This document shows positions 9,579 through 20,220 of a stretch of DNA of 64,000 bases, piece by piece; position 1 is the first letter of the stretch; the number at the start of each line of letters is the position of its first letter. This DNA is from Nymphaea colorata (Eukaryota > Streptophyta > Magnoliopsida > Nymphaeales > Nymphaeaceae): assembly GCF_008831285.2 (NCBI RefSeq), contig NC_045147.1, positions 21,158,981 to 21,222,980 on the forward strand. Direction: 5' to 3'. The notes under the pieces were generated by a model. That model searched no databases. It was not told where the DNA came from and saw only the letters and a program-made list of their open reading frames with translations. Both the position numbers and the translations under genes were made by a program.

Positions 9579-11953
9579 CTACATGCTCCGTGAATCCATG
9601 GTGGCCTGCTCAGCATAAGTCGAACTGCTTCTATCATCATCAGTATGCCAAACCATGGAAGACAGGGACACCTCTTCATCATCACCATCCACGGTCATGG
9701 AAGGACCGGCAGCCAATCCCTCACCCTTCTTCTCCTCTTCTCCGCTGATCTGCAAAAAGAGGGCAAGCTCCAAACTACTTACCACATTCGCCATAGACGG
9801 ACGGTCTGCACTCTGCTCTGCCAAGCACCTCTCTGCGGTTTCTGCAAACTTGTGGAGGCACTCGAGTGCTATCTTTCCCTCTAGAAATGGGTCGATGATC
9901 CGCTCGGTTCTTCCCAATCTCATAGAGCGCAACGCCCAATCGGCTAGACCGATCTCTTCCATGTGACGTGACATGTCGATCACCGGTCGAGCACACAAAG
10001 TCTCCAGCAGAACCACTCCAAACGAGTAAACATCTGATTTCTCGGTCAGCCTGTGCAAGCGAAAGTATTCTGGATCAAAGTAGCCGAAGGTGCCCTTCAC
10101 CCCTGTGCTCACATGGCTGCAATCCAATGAGGACCCCATCCTAGAGAGGCCGAAGTCGGAAACCTTGGCCACCCAATTCTCATCCAAGAGTATGTTTGTG
10201 GTTTTTACATCCCTATGTATAAGCGTATAAGTGGCTCCGGCATGAAGATAATGAAGCCCCTTAGCGGCACCAATGCATATCTCAAGTCTCTGCCTCCAAG
10301 ATAAAGGCGGGTGGTTAGTGCCATAGAGGTGTTGACGCAGGGTGCCGTGAGCCATGTGGTTATAGACAAGTATCATCTCAGAGTTGTCATCACAGTAACC
10401 GATGAGAGAAACCAGGTGGCGATGGCGGAGCTTAGAGAGCATCTCGATTTCGTTCTTGAATTCACGCAATCCCTGCTCCGCTAGTTGGTTCCCACGCTTG
10501 ATGGCAACTTTGGTGCCGCCATCTATTTCGCCCATGTAGACCTTGCCAAAGCCACCACGCCCAAGGAGGAGAGCATCGTCAAAATTGTTGGTGGCTGCTG
10601 TCATCTCAGAGAACCTGAAGTGCCGGCAATAAGCATTAGAGGCGTTGCTCTGAGCGACCTGGCCCTTCTCTGCTGGAAATAGAGTCGATTTCTCCTTTTT
10701 CCCTTGTGAATAAGGCGATAACGGGACCCACGTAGACGCACTACCATCACTCCCTTTGTCCCTCTTCTTCCGCCGGGCTCTGCACAACAGGCAGCAGGTG
10801 CAAGCGCCGGCAACAAGCGCGGCAGCTATGCCTCCCACGGCGCCTGCAATCACGAGGCTGTGACGACCAACGGGCGGAGAACTATTCTTAGGTGCTGGCG
10901 CCCACGGGAGGTCTGGATTTGGTCCAGCAAGGTTACCAGATGAGTCATTGACCTTGAAGACTTCAAGCCCATTAAGAATTGCATCTGCGTGATTGGGTCC
11001 GATCTCAGCATCTGGATGGAGCGTAATCGACATGTCGCTCTGTTCACTTCCCTCTAAAGGCACTTCTATGATATAGTCCCTGTACACAGCCACACCTGTC
11101 AAAATTCTAGTGTTGACTTTCTTAGATGCATAGTCAAGCACATCAAATTTAAGATCTGCCGTCATGTTGTTCACATATATGTCGAACACCCTCTGGTTCA
11201 CGTTGTTGATCTTTGATTGTATCTCACAGAAATGAAGCCTAACCCAGTAGCGAAATCCGTTGTCTATAGCAATATTCCACTGGAGGTTATAGTTCTTGTC
11301 AACCGATGCATTAGGCCCCATTGATCGAGCAGTGCCATACACGTCTGTTGGTGCAATATAATCTGGGAGAGCATGAGAATACTGTATGCTTATATTTGGA
11401 TCACGGTTGTAGGAAACTCCAAAAGCGGCACCAAAGACATATGGAGTATCATCATACCATGTCCGGAAGAGGAGGCCGGAATCAGAGGTGGGAGAGACGT
11501 AAGCTCCGCCCACATTCAGCCGAACGACGGTTTGCAAAGCCTCGGAATGTTGTATGCGAAATATTTGGTCGGTTTGGCCAACGGTGGAAGAAGGGTTGAA
11601 GGCGAAGGAACGGAAAAGTTCTGGCGAAGACACGACCTCTATGCCATTGATGAAGGCGAACGAATCAGGGGTGCTTTGTGAGGGAGTGAAGGTGAGGGCG
11701 AGGGAGCCAGAGGAGGGGACAGTGACGAAAAACTCACGCATGATGTAGGCTTGTGTGAGGGCTAAAGCGGTGATGGTGGGATTGAAGTTGCTGAGCAGAG
11801 TGTAAGGCCCAGTTGTAACAGAAAAGAAGGCATTTTTAGGGTCTCGGCCATTGTAGACAGCAGGGAAGAAGTGGAGCCGAACGAAATGACGACCTTCAGG
11901 AAGTGCAGTAAAATTGTAAGAGGAAGCAGAAGTGAAGATGCGAGCTGTTTGGT
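8900..11953. repeat. Near-identical 3.05-kb block, copy in G2
   Basis: Aligns to 20221-23275 at a constant offset of 11321-11322 bp. The encoded protein is the same from VPYQTARIF to the stop in both copies. I noticed only a handful of differences, all in the 3' flank: one extra T in the poly-T near 9311/20632, gtaggcaag versus gtagacaag, catttattct versus catttactct, and catttgatac versus catttggtac. The copies diverge abruptly before 8900 and after 11953. Confidence 0.92.
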
Positions 11954-12113
11954 AGGGAACAACAAGAGGGAAGAAAGCAAGGTCGGCGTGGGAAGCTCGG
12001 GCAGAGAAAGAAGATTGTAAATTTGAGAGACCAAAGTGGTTGATGGACTCGTCGGTCCATCTACGGTTATCGCCTATCGGCATCAACATCCTCATAATCG
12101 GAGGAACCGCCAC
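9579..12113 (-). CDS. G2: CrRLK1L receptor kinase body lacking its signal peptide (class II tail)
   Basis: An 844-residue open frame that starts at an internal Met (MAVPPIMRMLMPIGDNRRW). From residue about 52 to the end it is identical to G5, with both malectin-like domains, the transmembrane helix (VGGIAAALVAGACTCCLLC), glycine loop GRGGFG about 518, Lys about 539, HRD about 633-635, DFG about 653-655 and a MDSRSM end. The usual start (ATG of MKKSTCW at 12146-12148) is followed by a deletion that removes the signal peptide core and then by a 7-bp imperfect duplication near 12066-12092. Reading from that ATG ends at a stop after about 27 codons. Without a signal peptide the ectodomain should not enter the secretory pathway. 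The upstream leader is also cut at 12941. It is probably a non-functional or misexpressed copy kept open by recent copying from G5. Confidence 0.8.
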   Translation of the reverse strand: MAVPPIMRMLMPIGDNRRWTDESINHFGLSNLQSSFSARASHADLAFFPLVVPYQTARIFTSASSYNFTALPEGRHFVRLHFFPAVYNGRDPKNAFFSVTTGPYTLLSNFNPTITALALTQAYIMREFFVTVPSSGSLALTFTPSQSTPDSFAFINGIEVVSSPELFRSFAFNPSSTVGQTDQIFRIQHSEALQTVVRLNVGGAYVSPTSDSGLLFRTWYDDTPYVFGAAFGVSYNRDPNISIQYSHALPDYIAPTDVYGTARSMGPNASVDKNYNLQWNIAIDNGFRYWVRLHFCEIQSKINNVNQRVFDIYVNNMTADLKFDVLDYASKKVNTRILTGVAVYRDYIIEVPLEGSEQSDMSITLHPDAEIGPNHADAILNGLEVFKVNDSSGNLAGPNPDLPWAPAPKNSSPPVGRHSLVIAGAVGGIAAALVAGACTCCLLCRARRKKRDKGSDGSASTWVPLSPYSQGKKEKSTLFPAEKGQVAQSNASNAYCRHFRFSEMTAATNNFDDALLLGRGGFGKVYMGEIDGGTKVAIKRGNQLAEQGLREFKNEIEMLSKLRHRHLVSLIGYCDDNSEMILVYNHMAHGTLRQHLYGTNHPPLSWRQRLEICIGAAKGLHYLHAGATYTLIHRDVKTTNILLDENWVAKVSDFGLSRMGSSLDCSHVSTGVKGTFGYFDPEYFRLHRLTEKSDVYSFGVVLLETLCARPVIDMSRHMEEIGLADWALRSMRLGRTERIIDPFLEGKIALECLHKFAETAERCLAEQSADRPSMANVVSSLELALFLQISGEEEKKGEGLAAGPSMTVDGDDEEVSLSSMVWHTDDDRSSSTYAEQATMDSRSM

Positions 12114-12299
12114 AATTGAGGAGAGGCAGCCAACAAGTTGATTTCTTCATCCTCCCCGACACACCTGAAACCCAAGAAAAGCACAGAATCTACTTACCAT
12201 GCCCATGTAAATTTTCAAGAAGCACTTTGATTTGCAAGTGAAGAGGCGACGGTAGCACCTGCAATCAAATTTACTGAAACCACAAATGCAGAGCCTGGG

Positions 12300-12941
12300 A
12301 TTCTCAAAAATTCAGAAAAAAGAAAAATACGAAAATTTGTATCGTCCGGCTTTTGATATTCCGCCATGGAAAAGACAGATTGACCATGTGCACACGGGAG
12401 AGAGCTCCTGAAAAACTCATCTAGCAGCTTAGGGCCGTAGAGTTTACGCGGATAATGACATAGTTCACAGAACAGAACTCCTTAGTTGCCAGAGAATGAG
12501 AGAAACAAGAAACAGGCAAGAAGTGAAAACAAGATACTGGAAGCATCGGATTCTACCGTGCCACCACCATCGAGAGAGAGGGAGAGAGAGAGAGAAAGAG
12601 AGAGAGTTACCAGACACCAAATTGCTCCGAAACTAGTTAGATTCCAGCCAAAAGCTTCATCTAGTCACAGGAAAAACGAGTGAAGTCAGGATCGGATTGG
12701 AGGAGGTGGAGCTTTGGGTGTGGGCGATCCCTTTTGGACCTTAACGCTGGAAATAGGAGTCCACCGGAGAGAATCAACATTCCGGTCGTCGTGGGGAAGC
12801 GATGGCCATGTATCCATCTTCCCCACTCGAGGTGCGCCATCTCTCTCACAATTCCAATATGGTGACAGAAGAGGCTGCATCAGAAAGCGATGATAATGGC
12901 GATCCGATGTGACGTGCAGTGGAGACAACCATTGACCGGGT
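12300..12941 (-). promoter_or_regulatory. Truncated leader module of G2
   Basis: The shared leader, GA tract (about 12577-12607) and donor-like sequence are present. Homology to other copies stops at caaccattgaccgggta, where the sequence switches to the 3' flank of G3 (acaaaatcaagcat). The distal promoter found upstream of G1, G3 and G8 is therefore missing. Confidence 0.65.
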
Positions 12942-13445
12942 ACAAAATCAAGCATGTCTTATACATTAATTCTCTGTATTGAAGCAATACCAAAAGCAAT
13001 AAGCAATAAAAAGGTTCTCACTTCTATTTTCGGGAATCCATGAGAAGCCATCCTTGTTGCCACCCTCAGGCAAACGACCACAGAGATAATTTGACCAAAA
13101 TTTCCGCTCATTTTCTCATCTCAGCTATCGATCTTGATCTCTTATTATGGCAATGTAATGCCAGTTAAAAGAGGTGGATAGTCGTGATGAAAATGAATAT
13201 GATATATCTAATTACCCATCAGGCGTTTGACTGCCCTTCATCTAAGACTTTTTAGGATTTGAGAACTGTAGTTTTAAGATCAGACACTCCCATTTGCGAT
13301 CTTAAATACGACTTCTTCTCAATGCAAAAAGGTAAAATACAAATTTCAGATATGAACCTAAGGTCCTTAGTTTGACGAATCATGAATATTATGAGTGGAA
13401 TTTTTACTGCATCAGCACAAACATGTCACATTAGATCTATATCAG
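12942..13445. repeat. 3'-flank of duplicated two-gene unit, copy 2
   Basis: Matches 2204-2590 (caataagcaataaaaaggtt, cccatcaggcgtttga, gtggaatttttactgcatca). It starts exactly where the G2 leader breaks off, which makes it the junction of the head-to-tail duplication. Confidence 0.75.
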
Positions 13446-13489
13446 AAAGCATTAGATATTAGATCTATACTAAGATCCTTAGTATGACC

Positions 13490-14096
13490 CCTCGAAGAAC
13501 ACAACTCATTGGCAGCAGAAACATTCCGGTAACATAACTTTGTTAACTTATTTTGCTGCTTCTTAAAAGAACTCAGAGAAGCAAAAGAAACGCGTCTTAA
13601 AGGATGGTAAACAAGAACGGAAGCAGAGTCTGTGAAAAAGCAGACAAGCAGACCATATTATCCTAATACAAGCTGACCATTTCAGAACACAATTGAGCAT
13701 TGTCATGTAACAAACAATAAAGGGAAGAGGTACAAATACTGAGCTATATTAGCAGTAGGCCGCATTATTGGTTATAGGCGGAGGTGGCATATGGAGGAAA
13801 AAGACAGCAGAAGGGCGTCTGTTTTATTTCCTCCTCCAGCTGAATTCACGGTAGTATACATTAATGCAACAGCGAAAAGGTCCACTGGAAAAGGCTTGTG
13901 AGGCAAATTAAGCCATAAACAGGGCCACCAAGGCCCGTTGCAGCTCCTCTGTAACTCCCCTTACTTGTTGGCTGCACAAACTGGAAACTTGAAGCTTCAA
14001 AATTTCCTTCCCCGTAGCAAATGGAAACGAGTATGTTCGTCTAATTTCCAATATAACTAGTAGAAGAAAAACATATATAATACCAAGAATCCAAGA
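13490..14096 (-). repeat. 3' flank/UTR of G3, duplicated from G1
   Basis: Close match to 3786-4444 with small deletions, including loss of the part that holds the candidate poly(A) signal at G1. Confidence 0.65.
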
Positions 14097-16796
14097 TTAC
14101 CGCCCTTTAGGATTCATGATCTGGGAGAAAACTGCACTTGGGTGCATCTGCTCTGAACCCATGCTGGTGGAGCTCCCACCTTCGAAGCTTGTGCTGCTGT
14201 TAAGAGTATCAGGAGTCGGCCAATTAATGGCGTCATCAGATCGCTTCCCCTTGGCAGAAAGCGGTGCCTCCTGATCATCCAAGTCGCCAACAAAACCAAC
14301 GACCACACCCTTCTCGTCTGCCTCCTCTGCGCTGCTCTGCAAGCTGAGAGCAAACTCTAAGTTCCAGAGCACATTGGTCATGGCGGGACGATCTGCTCCT
14401 TCGTCAGCCAAGCACTTCTCTGCTGTCTCAGCAAACTTGCGCAGGCTCTCCGCTGCGATCTTCCCACTTAGAAAGGGATCAACGATCTGTTCTATCACGC
14501 CTTTTCTCATGCAGCGGAGCGCCCATTCCGCCAGGCAGACCTCCATGGTGGGGCGCGACCTGTCGAGCGCAGGGCGAGCTGAGAGAACCTCAAACAGAAC
14601 CACCCCGAAAGAATAGACGTCAGATTTCTCGGTGAGCCGCTGCAGGCGGTGGTACTCAGGGTCGAGATACCCGAAGGTGCCCTTCACACCTGTGCTCACA
14701 TGGGAACGATCCATCTCCGAGCCCATCTTCGAGAGGCCAAAATCAGAGATCTTTGCCACCCAATTGCCGTCGAGGAGAATGTTGGCGGACTTCACGTCTC
14801 TGTGTATAAGGGTGTGCTTGGCTCCGGTGTGGAGATGGTGCAGCCCCTTGGCCGCACCGATGCAGATCTCGAGCCTTTGTCTCCAAGACAACGGTGAGGC
14901 TTTTCTGCCGTAGAGGTGCTCACGCAGATTGCCACGAGCCATGTACTCGTAAACCAAAATCATCTCCGAGCTGTCCTCGCAGTAGCCGATCAGGGGGACC
15001 AGGTGGCGGTGGCGGAGCTTCGAGAGCATCTCGATTTCGTTGTGGAATTCTTGAGCGCCTTGCTGCGAGAGCTCGCTCCCTCTTTTTACGGCGACTTCAT
15101 TGCCACCATCAATAACGCCCTTGTAGACCTTACCGAAACCGCCGGCCCCAAGAAGGAGAGACTCGCTGAAGTTGTCGGTGGCCTCAACGATCTCTGAGAA
15201 CCTGAAGTGCCGGCAATAACCACTAGAGGCGTTGCTTAGAGCGCCCAGGCTCTTCTCTGCTGAAGATGCAGTCGATTTCCCGTTTTCCCCTTGTGCATAA
15301 GGAGATAGCAGGACCCACGTCGACCCACTACCACCACTCCCTTTTTCCTTCTTCTTCCTCTGGCACCCGCACAACAGGCAGCAGATGCAAGCGCCGACAA
15401 CAAGCGCGGCAGCTATGCCGCCCACGGCGCCTGCAATCTCGTGGCTGTGACCAGCACCACCATGACGACCAATGGGAGAACTATTCTCCGGTGCAGGCGC
15501 TGGCGGCAGGAGGTCAGGATTTGGTCCGGCAAGGTTACCAGATGAGTCATTGACCTTGAACACTTCAAGCCCATTAAGGATTGCATCTCCGTAATACGGT
15601 TGAACATCAACGTCTGGATGGAGCTCAATCCTCACATCGCTTTGCTTGCCACTCGACCGAGGCTGTATTACCATGTAATCTCTATACACTGCCACGCCAG
15701 TATAAATATCAGCTTGGACATTTTTCTTCGCACTGAAAATCACATCGAATCCATGATCCGCAGTCATATCATTCACGTACACATTGAATACCCTTTGGTT
15801 CTCTTGAAACACCTCAGACTGAATCTCACAAAAATGAAGTCTAATCAAGTAGCGGAATCCATTATCGACAGTAATAGACCAAGTGAGGTTGTAGTTTTGG
15901 TTGACAGAGGCATTAGGACCCATAGACCGAGCAGTGCCATACACGTCTCGTGGAGCAATATACTCCGGGACAGCCTTTGAGTACTGGATACTGACGTTGG
16001 GATCACGGGAGTAGGTAACTCCCAAACCAGCAGCGAAGATGTATGAAAGGTCATCGTACCAGGTTCGAGAGAGGGCAGAATCAGAGGTGGGGGAGACGTA
16101 AGCCCCTCCTACGTTTAACCGAACGATAGTTTGCAGAGCATCAGAATCACGTATGGGGTATATTTGGGTGGTTGGAACAGTGGATGCACCTAAAGGGAAC
16201 AATTCCTTCTTCGAAGACACAATCTCTATTCCATTGATAAAGGCGAACGAATCGGAGGTGTTTGGTGAGGGAGTAAATGTGAGGGTGAGGTAGCCAGAGG
16301 AGGAGACAGTGATGAAGAACTCACGTAAGATGTAGTTTTGTGAGAGGGCTGAAGCGGTGATGGCGGGGCTGAAGTTGCTGAGCAGAGTGTAACGCCCAGT
16401 TGTGACAGAAAAGAAGGCATTCTTAGTGTCTCGGTCATTGTAGACAGCAGGGAAGAAGTGGAGCCGAACAAAATGACGACCTTCAGGAAGTGCAGTGAAG
16501 TTGTAAGAAGAAGCAGAAGTGAAGATGCGAGCTGTTTTGTAGGGAACAACAGAAGGGAGTTCAGTGCTAGAAGTTTGGGCAGCAAAAGAAGATTGTAAAT
16601 TTGAGAGACCAAAGTGGGTGGTGGAGTCATTGGTCCATGGACGTTTATCGTTGTCAACATCGTTAGAGGAAGCGCCACAGTTGAGAAGGATACTCGCGGG
16701 TTTGAAGAAAGGTGTGGAGCTGACAAATGAAGAAAAAAGCATCAAATGGAAGACAGGTAGCAGAAGCAGAGGCAGCCAGCAAGTTGATTCCTTCAT
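14097..16796 (-). CDS. G3: FERONIA-like CrRLK1L receptor kinase (class I tail)
   Basis: An 899-residue frame when started at the MKESTCW Met (16794-16796). The frame is open 48 codons further upstream, but that part overlaps the conserved splice acceptor and is probably intron. Same layout as G1: signal peptide, two malectin-like domains, transmembrane helix (AGAVGGIAAALVVGACICC), kinase with GAGGFG, VAVK, HRD and DFG, and a SQIMNPKGR end. Kinase and tail are almost the same as G1. Differences concentrate in the ectodomain (for example SSKKELFPLGA, and the TADHGFDVIF segment in malectin B). It is the second copy of the class I member of the duplicated two-gene unit and appears fully intact, with leader and distal promoter preserved. 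Confidence 0.92.
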   Translation of the reverse strand: MKESTCWLPLLLLPVFHLMLFSSFVSSTPFFKPASILLNCGASSNDVDNDKRPWTNDSTTHFGLSNLQSSFAAQTSSTELPSVVPYKTARIFTSASSYNFTALPEGRHFVRLHFFPAVYNDRDTKNAFFSVTTGRYTLLSNFSPAITASALSQNYILREFFITVSSSGYLTLTFTPSPNTSDSFAFINGIEIVSSKKELFPLGASTVPTTQIYPIRDSDALQTIVRLNVGGAYVSPTSDSALSRTWYDDLSYIFAAGLGVTYSRDPNVSIQYSKAVPEYIAPRDVYGTARSMGPNASVNQNYNLTWSITVDNGFRYLIRLHFCEIQSEVFQENQRVFNVYVNDMTADHGFDVIFSAKKNVQADIYTGVAVYRDYMVIQPRSSGKQSDVRIELHPDVDVQPYYGDAILNGLEVFKVNDSSGNLAGPNPDLLPPAPAPENSSPIGRHGGAGHSHEIAGAVGGIAAALVVGACICCLLCGCQRKKKEKGSGGSGSTWVLLSPYAQGENGKSTASSAEKSLGALSNASSGYCRHFRFSEIVEATDNFSESLLLGAGGFGKVYKGVIDGGNEVAVKRGSELSQQGAQEFHNEIEMLSKLRHRHLVPLIGYCEDSSEMILVYEYMARGNLREHLYGRKASPLSWRQRLEICIGAAKGLHHLHTGAKHTLIHRDVKSANILLDGNWVAKISDFGLSKMGSEMDRSHVSTGVKGTFGYLDPEYHRLQRLTEKSDVYSFGVVLFEVLSARPALDRSRPTMEVCLAEWALRCMRKGVIEQIVDPFLSGKIAAESLRKFAETAEKCLADEGADRPAMTNVLWNLEFALSLQSSAEEADEKGVVVGFVGDLDDQEAPLSAKGKRSDDAINWPTPDTLNSSTSFEGGSSTSMGSEQMHPSAVFSQIMNPKGR

Positions 16797-16809
16797 CTCC
16801 CTGAGGCAC

Positions 16810-17365
16810 CTGAAGCCCAACAAAAACACAAAATCTACTTTACCATGCACATGTAAATGAATTTCTAAGTATCTCAGAGAAATATGCAGGGAGAAGACTG
16901 TTCCAGACAAAATTTGCAACTTTCCGAGAACCCCAAACATTTTTTGAGACTAGAAATATTGGCTTGAATATTTAACCCGGTCGAAAGTAGGGAGAAGGAA
17001 ATGACCTCTGTTTTCATTAAAGCAATTTGATTAGCGATTGAAGAGGTGACAGGAGCACCTGCAATCAAATTTACTGAAACCACAAATGCAAAGCAACGAT
17101 TGAAATTCTAAAAAAAAATCAGAAAATAGAAAAGAAATAAAATTTGTATAATCCGACTTTTGATATTCCGCCGGAAAAAACGCAGATAGAGCTACTGCAC
17201 GCGAGAGCTCGCTCCTGGGAAACTCGTCTAACGACTTGGATTTTACAGGATGACGCCAAAAATTTACAGAATAACTCTCCAGTTGCCCGAGAGAAACAAA
17301 GACGGGCAATAAGTGCCAACATGATGCTGGAGGGGAAGGACGTCGGATTCCAACACTCCACCAAC

Positions 17366-17424
<59 letters not shown>

Positions 17425-17428
17425 TTAC
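16810..17428 (-). other. Probable 5'-UTR intron of G3
   Basis: The acceptor (GTTGGGCTTCAG) ends at 16810, 13 nt before the ATG. The donor-like CCG/GTAACTAC is at 17428. The intron's CT tract (GA on plus, 17368-17421) is the longest of the array. Inferred from comparison among copies. Confidence 0.5.
17368..17421. repeat. Long GA microsatellite in the G3 leader
   Basis: An uninterrupted GA run of about 54 bp, roughly twice the length found in the other copies. Confidence 0.95.
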
Positions 17429-17850
17429 CGGTACAGACAACAAATTGGTCCCAAACGAGTTAGGTTCCAGCCGGAAGCTTTATCCAGCTAAAGGAAGAAC
17501 GGGATTAGAGGAGATGGAGCTCTGGGGATGGGCGATACTTTTTTGGTAAATATAGCGTGGGAGGGAGGAGGAACACTCAGGAGTCCACCAGGAGAGGATG
17601 GGCATTCCGGTCGTCTTCCGGAAGCGACGACCATGCATCCATCTCCCCCACTCGTCATACCCAAAGTGTTTTCTCTCTCTTCCAAAATTCCAAAATGGAG
17701 ACAGAAAAGGCTGCATCAGAAAGCAATGATAATGGCGATCCGATGCGACGTGCACTGGAGACAGCCATCGACCTTCTTCCTGTCTCAGGCATCAATTTCT
17801 GATCCCCCGAAGAAGAGTATTTCAGTCGACCTGGTTATGAATTGATTCCT
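17429..17850 (-). promoter_or_regulatory. Conserved leader module upstream of G3
   Basis: Homologous to 7723-8115. The leader frame that is open in G1 and G8 starts here too but meets a stop after the WKREKT segment, so the peptide is not conserved. The ACGT core seen at 8143 is changed (ccgatgtggg near 17860). Confidence 0.6.
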
Positions 17851-19196
17851 TTTACCGGCCGATGTGGGCTTCATGTTTCATACGCTTATTATTTTTCAAA
17901 ATATCTTATACTTTCTTTTTACCTTATAATTATTTTCATAGGTTGTTTATCTATTTTTCAGACAAAATATACATAAGGTTTCTTGCTTATTCCCTTGATT
18001 GCCAGAATCATTATATTGCTTGACCAATTCGATTGTATTTCCAATTTTTCCAACAAGGGCTTTGAATTTTAACTCTCAATTTAGGCTGATGGTACTTTTA
18101 ATCTGTAGCAACTAGTATTTGGGCGGTTTTTAAATAATTTTTGATTTATCAAATATATACATATTCATGTGTGATAATATAATATACTTTTAAGATCATA
18201 ACAACTCCAACTGTTGTTACTATTATTTTTTCTAATCAAATATTTACACTGCAACACCGAACATTAAATAAAAAAGAGAGGTCAACACCCTCTATATTGT
18301 TTCAATTAGTATATATATTTTATGCATGTGAAAACTTAGTTGTAGTCTAACGACCAAACTCCTCTAATTATTTGATAAGTTTTGCTAGAAAAAAAAAATA
18401 GAAATAAATGAAGAAGATCGTATACCACACAATTTTTTAGGGAGAGTGACTTTCAATGTGTGATGCCCAATCTTGATGGCAATGACAAGTATGTGGGCAG
18501 CGGATTATAAACAAGAAGATAGCGACAAATAATAAACTTTAAAGAAACAAAACATGTTTCAGTATTATACCTAACAGGCAATAAAGGAGGTGGTTGATTG
18601 GAGACAGAGGCTTATGATGAGAAGCTATGAAACATAATATGTTTCAGTATTATACTTAATTCTTGATAGATTGATAGCAAGTTTTACTATAAGCCCGGTT
18701 CGATGTTAAGCTAATTCATTTGATACTTAGTCGTTAATAAATTAAGATCAATAAGATTTTGAGAAGGTTATTGTACAATTCAGGCCCACTTCTAATTCAG
18801 GTCCCATCATCGAGAAGCTGCAGTGCTATCTGTTGCTGCCCAAATCTGTGGTTGTGATTTGATGACAATGTAGTTGACAGACATATCTTGTGGAAAATTT
18901 GTGCACATTTGTTCATATTAAACAACCAAGATTTTTTTTTCTAGTGTTTCAACTTTTCTACGTACTGTTTCATTTACTCTTTAAAAGCTTTCCATGCGAG
19001 ACAAAAACTGTGAAAGTACTTAAAAATTAAAAGAACAAAAACAGAAGATCATTAACATTTTCTATTGTTAATGAAGTCGACTCACGACCAAGCTCCATTG
19101 ATGACGACCTCGCTGTTTCACTTTCCGCAGTGCTGAGGTAATTTTTCCGTCTTCACAGCATGAGTAGATGAGAGTACAGTACACCATCTGGCACGA
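17851..19196. other. G3 distal promoter and 3' flank of G4
   Basis: The left part (to about 18660) matches the G1 upstream region. The right part matches the class II 3' flank (for example ggttgtgatttgatgacaa). No gene was recognised. Confidence 0.55.
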
Positions 19197-19697
19197 CTAC
19201 ATGCTCCGTGAATCCATGGTGGCCTGTTCAGCAAAAGTCGAACTGCTTCTTTCATCATCAGTATGCCAAACCATGGAAGAGATAGACACCTCTTCATCAT
19301 CACCATCGATGGTTATTGAAGGACCGGGTGCCAATCCCTCCCCCTTCTTCTCCTCTGATCTGCAAAAAGAGGGCAAGCTCCAAACTACTTACCACATTCG
19401 CCATGGAGGGACGGTCTGCACTCTGCTCTGCCAAGCACCTTTCTGCGGTCTCTGCGAACTTGAGGAGGCACTCGAGTGCTATCTTTCCTTCTAGAAATGG
19501 GTCGATGATCCGCTCGGTTCTTCCCAATCTCATAGAGCGCAACGCCCAATCGGCTAGACCGATCTCTTCCATGGGACGTGACTTGTCGATCGCCGGTCGA
19601 GCACACAAAATCTCTAGCAGAACCACTCCAAATGAGTAAACATCTGATTTCTCGATCAGCCTGTGGAAGCGAAAGTATTCGGGATCAAAGTAGCCGA
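19197..19697 (-). pseudogene. G4: truncated class II receptor kinase, cut by a copia LTR
   Basis: Only the kinase C-lobe and tail remain, from [20 protein letters not shown] to MDSRSM at 19197-19199. The N-terminal direction ends exactly at 19698, where a copia LTR begins, so the activation segment, catalytic loop, N-lobe and ectodomain are gone. An 8-bp deletion in the tail (near 19352, relative to G2 and G5) shifts the frame before the class II end. The surviving sequence is most like G2/G5. It stands where the class II member of the second duplicated unit is expected, directly downstream of G3. Confidence 0.9.
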
Positions 19698-20212
19698 TGT
19701 TAAAAAACCATAAGAAGAACAAGGAGAAACAACAAGAATTTACGTGGTTTGTTACTGAGGCCTACGTCCACGGAGGAAGAAGAAGACTTTTTTTTTTTTT
19801 TTTTTTATTTCACTGTTCTATTTACAATTAAAGAGAGAAGAGAGATTTATACACTTTGATTTTGGCGATAACCAAGAGAACGGTTATGCAAAGAATTATG
19901 GAGGATTTCTTTCCCTTATCTGATTAATCGTAACGGCAGGATACTCTTGTTATGCTTGCCAATCTTGATGACAATCTTCCTCCATAAATCTCGTAACAAT
20001 CTCCCCCTCAAGTTGGAGGACAGATATCAATCTGTCTCAACTTGTTTACAATTTCACTTTTGACATGACATGTTTCAATAGTTTCATCTTGATTTTTTTC
20101 TTTAATGAAGTGACAGTCAATTTCGATGTGTTTAGTCCTTTCATGAAAAACTGGATTTGCCCCGATATAGATTGCAGCCATATTGTCGCATATAAGCTTT
20201 ATAGGCTCTAGT
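19698..20212 (-). mobile_element. 3' end of a Ty1/copia retrotransposon (minus orientation)
   Basis: On the minus strand the order is RNase H C-terminus (readable [20 protein letters not shown] and [11 protein letters not shown], about 20212-20030), polypurine tract GAGGGGGAG just before 19998, then a 301-bp LTR (19698-19998) starting TGTTACGAG and ending TTTTTTAACA. The rest of the element, including its 5' LTR, is missing: at about 20213-20221 the sequence passes into the 3' flank of G5. The insertion truncates G4. The LTR shares the words CGTGGACGTAGG and AACCACGTAAAT with the element at 56.1 kb, so the two belong to related families. Confidence 0.85.
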
Positions 20213-20220
20213 ACATCAAT

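Noticed and set aside
16797-16940. Extended N-terminus of G3 (48 extra codons)
   Set aside because: It crosses the conserved splice acceptor and other copies have stops there. The MKEST Met starts a proper signal peptide.
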